Assembly: GCA_964035545.1 (NCBI GenBank)
Contig: OZ037771.1
Span: 2,656,628 to 2,720,627 of the forward strand
Source: Bugula neritina
Lineage: Eukaryota > Bryozoa > Gymnolaemata > Cheilostomatida > Bugulidae
Reading direction: 5' to 3'
Length of the DNA stretch: 64,000 nucleotides
The notes under the pieces: generated by a model
What the model saw: the letters and a program-made list of their open reading frames with translations, nothing else
Database searches by the model: none
Told to the model about the DNA's origin: nothing
Part shown: positions 14,201-26,200 of the stretch, in pieces
Position numbering within the stretch: position 1 is the stretch's first letter
How the letters are laid out: every line of letters begins with the position of its first letter
Program-made: the position numbers and the translations under genes

Positions 14201-17200
14201 CCTCTCACTAGTTGATGTTTATTGCAGTTAGTGTTTCAGCTGGGAAATCACTCTGAAACATGTAGCTTTGCACTGCAATAAAATTCTACTGAGTAAATGC
14301 ATTCAAATATTACTAAAAGTAGATAGGTTAGACTTTAGAAAATAGTATTGTACATCGTAATTATAGCAAAAACCTACCATTGCTGCTCTTTACCTTTTGA
14401 GTTCAACGTGATGTGGTGTATTATATAATTTACTGTTAACTATTACAGTCGTATTGTTTAGGAAATAATCCTTTATAATCTCAAGCTAATCTAAATTACT
14501 GCCGGACTTTTTTGCAGAGTGTAGGATATGTTCTGAGAGTAGAATAAATTGTTTTCACTACAGTACTTTAAATTGGATATTTTATCTGGATTTTTATATT
14601 TACGGAATTTTTCACGATATCTAATAATAGTTCATGTTTAAACAATCTTCCTTTAACACTGCATATTTAGATTCTACAAAGTCTTTAGAAATTAAAAAAA
14701 AATTATCATAGCTTTATTTTATGAATATAAATATAGAATATTTATGGAAACTATTTATGAAAATTTTGATCCCAGTTTAATTTGACCTACTAATCTTTGG
14801 GGGGGGGGGGGGGGGGTTCATGGTCAGAATTTAGGTGTTAAATTACTTTATATGACAAATTCAGCACTAGAGATATTACCTCATGTTCCAGCGTTTTAGC
14901 CCATGCTGCTGCTGCTGCTGCATGATCCATGCGTCTACTTGCTACTATCACCTCTTCATACAAACAATATTTCTTATAAAAATATGTTTATAGAAAAATA
15001 TTTAATACAAGTAACCATAGCTTTTTTGGGTCTTGTTATTAATAAATTAGAAAGGGGTTGATATTGTAAAAGGACAGATATATTTTCTAAATTTTTGATA
15101 ATAAAGTTCTGCGTAATCACATTCCCAAATAGAATATCAAATAAGGCTAAACATCTGAACGATGAAAAACTGCAATATAGTCAAACCAATTATTTCTCTC
15201 ACGGTTACTTGAAACTAATTGGTGCAATTGCTCATGTTTTAATATCAAATTTAGGAAATTGCGTCAATAATCAAATTTAAAAAATTCGCTGACCAGGGTG
15301 ATATTGATGCACACTTGCAAAGTGCTGTCTGAAATAACCCTCACTCTAACTTTCACAAATAACATAAATTTTATACTTCTCAGGCTATAATATATTATAC
15401 TACCCTTTTACGTTTGCTGACTTCGTGTGTACTATTAAAAAAATTAAATAGTTGCGTACGCAATCTAAAAATATTTTATATAAGCAGTTATTTTTCTTTT
15501 AACCTTGCACCTTAATTACATCAACTTGAATCAATTACGTAATTAATTTATGTAAATATACCAGATGTTATCTTAAGATCTGTCTACTGTTGCTGAACTT
15601 GTAGGTTTCTAGCAAAAAATGTACATCACTTCTTTTGAAATTGTTACAAATGCGTGGTAAACTTTGCATCAAAGGTTTAGAAATAGATTGGTCGACTTTA
15701 CTTTAGTTTATCTGGTAGCACCGGTGTGCCTACGATATGTTTTGGTAATTCGATAGGTTTGCCGAGGGTTGCCATTTTACCTGTCAAGTAATCGGAAATC
15801 TTGTCAAGAATGTTGTATCAAATGTTTTGCTGATCAAAACAAGTGGTTATGTAACATCTGTTACCACTATTTAATGGATATTTTTTTTATCTAATTAAGG
15901 CTGTATAAATATTGTTAAATTGCCATTACTTGACTTTGAAAAGTCTTGAGTAATTCCAATTAGTGTCAACTGTTCGTTATTTGATATGCCAAGCTGATTC
16001 AAACAAATTTAATTATAATGTTGAGCTGGTTTTTGTGCTACTGTTTTCACCAGTAAACTTCATGATAGTTACACTTCCTAATACTAAATATCTGAGTCAT
16101 TTTTGCCAGGCAATGTTATTGTTTCAATGCTAGAATAATTTAATCATTTTTTCTTTTCCAGCTGAGCTTTCTTCCATTGATGACAACATATCCCTGGGTC
16201 AACTAACAGTTGTACAGCATGTAAGTGTGGCCATATCTTCTATTTACCAATTAGGTTCTGAAAAATGTAACAATCAATTTGTGAAAATCAAATTTGCCAA
16301 TCATTTTAATATCCTTATGATGGACAGTTGCAATTAAATGAGAATTATATGAAATATTTTAATGAAAAATTAATTTATTATATCCACCCTACGATTTTTA
16401 TTGCTTGTAATTTATTTTATTCGAGGTTACCTTTTTTATTACAGGAATAGTATTTATGTGTATCAATTTATGCAAGCATCAATCCTATTCCAACATGCTA
16501 CTAATTAGATTTGACTGATGAAAGATGTAGACAGCTGATGAACCCAGTCTAAAATCGTTCAAAATGAATAATTACTAATAGCCTTTCACCACTCTTATAC
16601 TACTCGTTCTATGAGTAAAAAGATTGGACAGTAGAATGAGAGCTGTAGGGTGATATGTGACGCAACTGCTTGCTTTTTAAAGATGATAACGATATAGAAA
16701 CAATAAACCCCCACTGTGAATCATCTCCCCACTGCACTATACATATGGTGCTTCAACATTCTTTTTACTTCCAAAGCTTTATATGTGAAAGAGGCTTAAT
16801 AAATCACTCGCAGTTAAAGCTGGGTCACAATTAGAAAGGACACCCTTGTGGAGTTGGAAATGTCATCCACAAAAAACAACTGGTTTATATCTAAAACCAC
16901 AAGTCTAAACTTGCAAACTCACACAAAGAATAGATCAAAGTTAAAGCTTTACTCAAGCACCTTTGATACAGCTCTCACATCCAAACTCCTCCTACCTCAA
17001 CTGGTGGTTTTGTTTTTTATTGAGTGAAACTTTTCTCGTTTGTCACCTAAAGGTGTAGAAGTGTTTACAGCATGTTGTGCTTTGTCTCAGCTTGCACCAT
17101 TCAACAAGAATACCAGTGGTGGAGAGCTCTGCTCCAGTCAATATTAAGCTGGTAGTATTATATAGGAATTGGTCTGCATTCATCACTAGTTGCGTCACGC

Positions 17201-20200
17201 CTGACAATTTAATAGGTCATTTCCTGTCCATTTATAATTTATTACCTGTTTGGTGTGAGTCAAATTGAGCCAGTCTGGTCTTGTAAAAGCAAAGCTTCAC
17301 TAACTGCGGATGCCAAATTCAAAAACTGTAAAATATCTTCTCACTAACAAAAATAAATTTCAATTTAATGTCAATACCAACCGTCTAACCTTTATAAGTT
17401 GTCTTCTTTTTACAAGTTTGTACCTGTGGAAAACCTACTCAGATGTGATATTATAGATAAGGATAATATAGCCTTTGGTAGGAATTCTTGAAGATACTTC
17501 TAACTGAGGCTGGAGTGTATTTGATTTGAATTTAAATCCATAATTTAGGATTTTATTAGGTTTTGGTCACACATGTGGCTTAGAGCTTTGCAACTTGAGA
17601 ATCTTCCTCATTGATTTACTCTCTCTCCTAATTTTCATTAAATTTATAGTTGCCCGTCTAATTTAATTTCATTAATCATGGGACACCTGGATGGGCAGAT
17701 TAAAGGGCTATCTCTTATAAAATAGTCATTAATTAGCTCTGAGATATTTGTCATCTTGCACAAACAGATTTAAAAAAACCATGAAACTGGTAAGTAATCC
17801 CTTTGAAGGTACTTGCACTGTGATAGAGGTAAAGGACTTCCGGTGCAGTTTGATTCCTTAATTGTGCAAAAAGCATTGACTTGTTTTTTCATTTAAATGT
17901 CAACAGAGCTTTAAGATAATTGAGGTTTACCCACTACCTTAAAACAGCCCCTCAAACTAGCCCCTCACAATGGCTCCCCAAAATAGCTCCTTAAAATGCC
18001 TAGGTGTTTGTTTGAAATTATATTCTTAGGACTGAGCATATTAAAACGCTACAGTGTATAATTATGTAGAAGGCTACATCTATCCTTAAAGTATTCAAGG
18101 TCGTCTTTTAAAGAAAATCAATTTGCAGAAATAATATTTGAATGCTCTGTAGATTAACACATTTTGCTTATAATTTTGTGCCAATCTTTGCACTTCTTTC
18201 AGTGGCAAATCTTTAGGCATTTATGAGAAAAGTGGAGCCATGCAAAACTGTAAATAATACTTTGGGCTTCGAGTGTTTTATTCCCAAAGTTTCAGCGGTG
18301 TATAACAGTCTAAACCAGTGTAATGGCTGGCTTATCCAGGGTCAATAAGATTTAGAATTTGGGTTTAGAAAAAATATAAGAATAAAGATATTCATAAATA
18401 TGCAAATTATACTTGACACAGTTATTACATAATAAAGGCCTTTCCCTTGTACCCCAGGTTAGCACTGCACAAGTGTATAGAAATATAGTGATTAAATATT
18501 CATGGTTATCATAGATTTTTGCTTGAAATTAATTACCCTCACAGTTAATGGTTATTTAAGCCCACAGAGATTAGGTTATGTAATAGTAATTAAAGAGAGC
18601 AGTTTTTGCACTCAGGGCAACTGCATTGGTTCACCTGCTACCATTCTCACCCATTCTATACAGAGAAGATCGGTAGCCTATGCTCATTAAATATGCAGTG
18701 GGTGCCTACCCTACCCTACCCACCTTGGTATACTCTAGCTGCTAGAATGTCATACAATCTCAGAACCAGAGAATTACACTGAATTCCGTAATGCTTTATT
18801 CCATAACTTGTAAGCAAGTCTTGAACTTTTGATTGTTGTTTGACCCTAACATTGTTGTCTTGGTATGGTTCATAACAATGTTGGAATTTGTTTTTGAAGA
18901 TAAGAGCATGCAGAGTATTTTTCATAGTAAAGCTGTCCTGGTTTTGGCAGATATTTAAATTTCTTTTCCAAGAAGCTGAAGCAACAAAATAAACAAATTT
19001 TCATATTACCCTTCGCCTGAACCCCTTTTGCTCCCCCCCCCTTCCCCCCTAGCTACGGTCCTGATAATACTGCATGCACGTAATAGTTAAATTACTGAGC
19101 TAATTATGGATACTGCCTTACGTGACTTTAGGCTGGAATACCAGATTTTGACCAATTTCTTAGGTTGTCAAGCTGACAGTCTGAAACTGTTTACTGCTTC
19201 CACTTCCCCTTCTCGTTCTTCCCACTTAACTTCATCATAAGAAAAAGCTGCAGATTAGGTTAGAATCCAAAAGACTTTTGAGTGGACATTGCTTATAGAA
19301 TCAGCAGATATTAATGTGGAAGATGACACTATTTGCAATTAGAATAATTAATGGTTTATAACCCAAGGGCTCTTCATATTTACACAAAGCCACGTAAGGA
19401 ATGCCAAATGCAATAACTGTCTTTGTTAAGTTTCTGCGAGAGTTTTTGTTCACCACTATTTTTCAAATCACCTTTGTTGCATAACTTGATACGCTGGATG
19501 TCTGATACCTTGTTATTGTATTTCATCATTTCTATTACTTATTATTATTCAAAAAATATTAGAGCGGACATAAATAAGTACGGTGTGCCAAAGTTTTGAT
19601 AGGATTTTGACAATATCATAATTCCGTCACTCACTGGTCAAGTGAAAGTAAATTTGTTGTTTAGTTTTAAGTTTTTCGCAACATCCTAGCAGCACATGTT
19701 TTTCATCGTATTGATTCTCTCCGAGTATCCAACAAATACCATAAATAAACCATAGCCTTAATTCGATCAGGTCTGCACTCTTGGCGTGAGTTGTTTTACT
19801 TTTGCTAAATAACTTGAATATTATCCGGAATTGTCTATTAAACTATTGAAAAATAACTTGTAGAACTCTCATACCTGGCGGTTTAGCATTATTCAGATAG
19901 TTCAATGTAGAACTGGATCGGCTAGGCCCATTTTATACATAAAATAGTCCATCTTTCTGTTTAGTTTTGTGGTGGTATTGTTACCCCCAGCACTATTTTA
20001 GTATCTCCAGATTTTAGTATAGTTGTAACATTAAAGCTTTACAAGTTTGAAATATCATTTATTTCTTGGATTCAATACTCTACTCTATCTACAAAACTAT
20101 GCCCGCTGTTGCACTGGCTAATTGTTTTTGCGTATGGAAGAGGAAGGAAAAGCATTTAAAGATTAGATTTTTTATATATAAGTGAATTCCTTTCTTAAAA

Positions 20201-23200
20201 TCTGCCCAATTCTTTAATAGCATTTTTCTTGGTGTCTGGCTGTGGATTTGCTAAATCTCGTGCATGTCTTCTACTCTAATCCTTTTACAGAACGTGTCTG
20301 TCTGTTTGTCTGTCTTATAATTGCGAATTTGTAACTGCACACACTGAGAGGCTTGTCATGCAAGCAACAGTCATGCAAGTCCTTGTACAAGACTCCACGT
20401 TGCTATGTAGTTTAGGAAATGTTTTTCATCTGTCACTCAAAACAACCACTCTTCTGCTCCCATGCCATCTTCAACTTCGGTAAACTGATGTCTTTATAGA
20501 ACTTCCAATGGATTTAAAATTGCATAACAATTACATCAATAACATCAGTTTTTTTGCAAAAAAAATTATTTTTAGATGAATTGATGTTATGTAACATTTT
20601 GCGTATTTCCCTGAAAAAAAAAACTTGTTCACTGTGGGAAAGTTATTTTAGATACTTTCTGGCTAGTTTTTAGTAGTTTGACGTTAAAAATTGCAGCTAA
20701 TAATTTTTGTATTATATTCGTGTTTATATTTTTAGCCAAAACATCCTCTCATTAGATTCTTGATGTCTCAACAGTTTGCAGGTTTTCTGGGGGTGTGTGT
20801 CACAGCCTTGGCACTGATTAAGAGTATTTAATAGTAGAACCTAGGCTATGTTTGGCAGAACTTTGACTTGGTTGTAAATAAATTCATGCTGTTATGTAAT
20901 CGAAAAATTTAAATAAATTGAGAAGAAAGTGGTATTCCTTGGCATTATTTGTTGGCATGAAATGAATGTTGCATCTTAATTAGTTAAAGATAAATGCTGT
21001 TAAGGACAAATGGTTTACTGTGTCATGGCGTATGTTATATCATTTTCTCTGCCACTTCAAGTGTAGAACAAAACCATAGAAATGCTAGATGTCAGAATGG
21101 GATAAACTACAAAATGACCAGATTGGTTATACTCTACAAATGCCTTCCTTTTTAAACTGTAAAAGCTGGTCACTTTTTACCACCAGTTTCCATGTTTTTT
21201 GGAATTTTTATTAATAAACTTGGATTGTGGTGAATTGCATCTGAATATCTCCATCAACTTTTATATCTAACATTACCTTAATCTACAAATTGTCACTGGC
21301 ACTTTTATAAACCTTTGATTTTGTTGGTGGATTCAGCTCTGCTCATTGGACCGTGCTGTGAAATCTAAGCGAATTAGCTTGTAGCAGTGGAAACTAGTGC
21401 ACACCCTCCTTTACTCATTTCTGTTTATTTGCATGACAGTTGAAGAGGGAAACTGGTGCTGATGTTGGTCTCTTGCTCTCCTACACTCCTTCGGATGACG
21501 ACTTTGTAATTAAGGTAATTCACAAACCTCTAAAATCTATCTCAACGCATTCTGTAACATATGCAAATATCTATGGGCTCTTTGGAATGTTTATTAAGTC
21601 AGTAAAGGCATGGGTAAATCTTTTTCAATATTTAATTTCATTAGCTTGCTCAACTATTTCTATTAAAGTTAATTTTGACTTGATAAGTTGTTTGATTCAA
21701 CTTTTATTCAAAATATCGCAAGAAAAAAAATCGAAACTGAATATTTTGACCTACTAAGGTTGTTACAAAACTTAATTACGTGTCTGAAACCCTATTTATT
21801 GACCATAAAAGAAAAGTAAAAATTATATCACTGCTCACTAGCTCCATGTTTCTGAGGCTGTCATACTTAGTAACAAATATCTGTAGCCTGCCAAGCAGTT
21901 TGACATGTGTCGCATGGTTCTTGTCACTCTGTCTCCATGTCATCTCTTGTCACATTTTTATTTCAGATTACATATTTTATAAACCCAATTTTATTGTAAT
22001 CCTAAACAACCTGCTTTCTAATTAGTTCATAGTCTGAATGCTTGGAGTCAGCCATTTTTATTTTATTAATAATTCCATCTTATCCAGACCAGTTACCGTA
22101 ATATCATATCAAGTATGACGTAAAGCATTGCTTAACCATCCAAATATATTATAAACCATCTTGTGTCATGTGATGTGTAGGTTACCAGGATATATTTTAC
22201 TGCATTTCAGTGAATTCTTAAAGGAATGTGATTTTATTTCAGATATAAATATTTTTACCAATTTTAATTACTTAGTGGTTATTTGAATTTCTTGTTTATC
22301 TAATTTCATTAAAGCTCAACTATGATGTATTTTTAGCAAATCCTTGTCTGTAGCATATATACAAGTGTGTCACTGTGTTACCTTGTGGCAATCTATAATG
22401 GTAGTTCTGTTGACCAGTCTGTCACTTGGATTATATTCTAGCATATTCTATAGCATTCCTCCCACCTTGTCTGGTATCCATCTCTTCACCATTTTCTCAC
22501 CTTGATTATATCGGTCATCTTCTAACTTTTCAGCTGGCATGTCTACAGATTGTGATAGTAAAATATTTGATCTCTTTAAGCCCACAGTTTCCTAATCCTC
22601 ACATTCTTTAGGTCATGATTTAAGGACTTGACAGTCTTGTTGTTGTACAAGTGCTGCCCAACGGCTTTTATACACAGATCTTTTTCTTATCTATTCTTTT
22701 TCCTAAAATTGATTGGAAATTTACTCACAGTTTAAAGTCATATTGAAAGAGCTTAAAGGATGATTTGTTTTAGTCTCCGCTTATGTGTGGCATTTTTAAG
22801 CAAATGTTTTTTAGTTATGTGTGTGTTATAATGTACTTATATCTGTTAAACAGATTGTTGTTTAACAACTTTTGAAATTGAAATATCTTTTTTTGTTGTA
22901 GATCTATTGTTAATACCATGTTTCGACTTTGGTATTTTGTCATGTTTATGTAATAACTACAATTATGAGTTGTAGTTACTTGTATTTTTTGAAAAACAAG
23001 TTGCTTTGATCACCTTGAATCACTAATTTTCATTGAACCAAAACTTGCTAATAGGTCTTATATTTTATTGATCTTTTAGGCATTGGACGGTAAAGTCATA
23101 CCAGAAAAGAGATTTCCTTCATCGTCACTACCAATACTACAATCACATTTGAACTTATCTCAGCCTATTCTAACTTCCTGTACTTCGGAGCTAAAGAGTA

Positions 23201-26200
23201 ATCTCACATTAATTGCTGGCCAGCCTCTTCATCCTGAACACTGTGTCTTAGCCCCAATAAAACAGAGCAACAAACTGATTGGTATTCTCATACTCCTGAG
23301 TGGAACACCAAGGCAAGCCATATCCAACCGTTTCTTGTGTTTTCTGTATTGGCATTTGATAATGCATCACCTTCATATTTGCTTTAAGATTTAAAAAAAA
23401 TTCTATTGGTTTTTATGAAGTTGATGAATTTGTGCGCTATGGGCACATTTCTTACATAATCAATTATTAGGTGGTGGTTGCTGATTAAAAGTGACTAGAC
23501 TGTGACAGACAATTATTAAATTATGATGAATCTGTGTAGGTTAATTATTTACTAGTGTCTTCTGAAACACTTTACGTCTGTAAAATGCACATCTTCCAAA
23601 TAGCCAAGTTTTTCTAAGATAAACTTATGTTTCACTTTTGTCCCATTCTAAGAGGATCTCGTGTATAAAATATGACGTGCTTTTCAAAGATAATGCAAGG
23701 TTATAATTGTTATTTGATTCGCTTATATATTGATGCAACTTATTAAAGGTCATCGTACGCAACTGCGTGGTTTGTTGTTTGTTGATTCCATGGTGACTAA
23801 TTTTGCAATATTTTCAAGTAGCTTACTGCATACACACAGTCTTAGCCTCCTACAATGGTAATGTAGAAAATAGTGAATAATACTCAAAGCATTTAATGAT
23901 TTACAGTTACTGATCAACTCTTATTGAATAACAACTTATTGATTACCAGTTGCTAATGAAGAATTATATAATCATAATTTATTCTTTGAAATTCAGGTTC
24001 AAAGTGCACACCCAAACTTGCTCTGAAATTCATTCTCCTCAATTACAGGGATTTACATTATTTATAAATTAATAATTTCAAGTTGCATACAGATCAAAGA
24101 TGTCTACAGTTTCAGCGCCTCTATCTGCACTCAAATCTAAAACATATTTAATGTAATTTTATGTCAGGATTCATGTTTCCAAATGCTTTACTTCTTGGAT
24201 TTACTTGCATACATAGTGAAATTACACACAGCTTGCTTTTGCTACTAGCTTTCTAGAAGGTTATTTTACTGCTGGTATCAGTTAGTTATATTTATAAATT
24301 TATTGAAGCTTTCAGTTTGAGTAGTTTCTGTGGTTTCAGTTTCTAGTTGGTCTGTTAAATATATTGAGAATGTTTGAAGATTTGGTTTAATGAAGAAAGT
24401 TGTTCACATCAAATGAGGAGTTGCTAGAGAAATGAGGTGTTGGGTAGAACCACTGTTGAAACCAGTAAAAGTACATTATTGGTTTTCTGGTAATGGCACT
24501 ATGTAAATGAGTTTATCTGTTTATTACATCAGTTTGTACCCTTCTCTCTCTCTCTCCCCCCCCCCCCCCCCTCTTCACTAAAGTATATTCACCATAATAT
24601 GCCCAGTTCCACTAAAATAGCTGTAAGCCTAAATTTCTTATGTTTCATTGTAAGGCTGCCATTAGTTCTATTTTCTCCAATTTTTTTGCACATAAACATA
24701 TTTTTTCACTGAAATTTAATCCTCCCTGCAGAGTTCTAGTAGAAAACCAACTAATTCATCATTTCAAATGAGGGATGAAAATATTTTGCAATTAAGAGAT
24801 GCTAATGGACCATTTTCCCACAATTATGTAATTATTATTATCTCTTTGGAGAGATTTTTACACATTATTGCTCTGAGATGAGTACTTTCAGATATTATGC
24901 AGAGTATATTTATGGCTTGTCACATCTTACGTAAGCTAATAGGGCCTAACTGTTGACTTATCTGCCTTTATTTCATAAACATGGTCACACTGCAAGGTCT
25001 TTAGTAAGCAACTTCTTCTGCTGTGATACTAATAACTACTAACCTGTTAAACTCGCTTTAAGTTTAGGACTCCTCAGTTTGTATGGGGTTGGTGTTGACC
25101 TGTTGACCTTTGGTTATGAATCTTGGAGTGATTGAACTTCTAAAACCATTTTTGTTGATTAGGTTTACCCAGGAACACTTGGATATGATCGAAGCTGGGC
25201 TGTCCTTGTGTGGCTCTATGCTGTACAAAGACATGGTGGTAGAGAGGGAGCGAACTCTTCGTCAGCAGACGGAGGTAAACTTCCTGGCATATTCACACAC
25301 TTCTCGCCAAAGCTAAGCATTTTTTTCATAAATAACTAATTTGTTGTTACTGATACTCTTACATTTACTACTTTGCTAAGTCTCATTTATATATCTTAAT
25401 AATTTTTTGTTTTACAGAAACTTCATCATGTGGCAAAGAACATTTTTACTCATCTTGGTAAGTAAAGTTGTTTTAGAGCTTGGATTTCACTCAACTATTA
25501 TGAAAAATGTTTCATTCACAATATAATATCTGCACATCCAAACTCTGCTATCCTCTTTCTTCCTTCAGGTACTCAGTTTAGCCGTTTAATTCAAGATCAT
25601 TACCAGCAGTTGATTGATCATGTTCTCATTCCTGACTTCCCTTCACCAATCCAAGCAACTCACCACACTCCTCTTTATAAAAATGTTTTCATTCCTCCAA
25701 TCGGGTGTCAGCGTCTCATCTCTCTAGACAATCGTCTCTTAATTGTTGGGCCTCGCTCTGCTCGCTATAGTACCGATTGGGACTGCAGCCAAAAGATATC
25801 TGGCACGACTCTGGATGATATGGGCACAGTCATTGGCGTGTACGACACGGGACATGCCTACTATGAATCTTCCAGTTATATTAGTGTTGAGAGTGATATG
25901 CCAAACCACCATCTTGGTGGTTCCATCATTCGAGAAAAGTGGGAAGCTGGAATGCCCAATTTAGGAGACATTCGTGAAGAAGGCGAGAGCTCCTTGCCCG
26001 ATGCCTCTCTTTACACAGATCTCAACTCCAGTATAGGCAAGCCAACGGAAAAGAATTCTCATGTGCATTATGGGATAGACTTCACAAGGCGTGGCTCTCT
26101 TAAGGCCGAAAATACTCTGCATTTACAGGAAACAGATTCAAACAATAATGCTGACAATGGACTAAATGAAAATGACAGTCAGCGAAAGAGTCAAACAGCC

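Larger units (their letters stand above)
12603..25457 (+). other. PDE2A: PDE2 exons for GAF-A domain
   Basis: Six exons (12603-12663, 16162-16220, 21440-21514, 23080-23312, 25163-25274, 25418-25457) encode GAF-A. They match vertebrate PDE2A at [27 protein letters not shown] and [16 protein letters not shown], and in the exit helix ending [11 protein letters not shown]. In vertebrate PDE2A, GAF-A mainly supports dimerisation. Where the vertebrate protein has Asn-Lys before FTDED, this gene has SGTPRFTQEH, so the NKFDE-type motif is broken. The exon ending at 23312 uses a GC donor. Confidence 0.92.
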
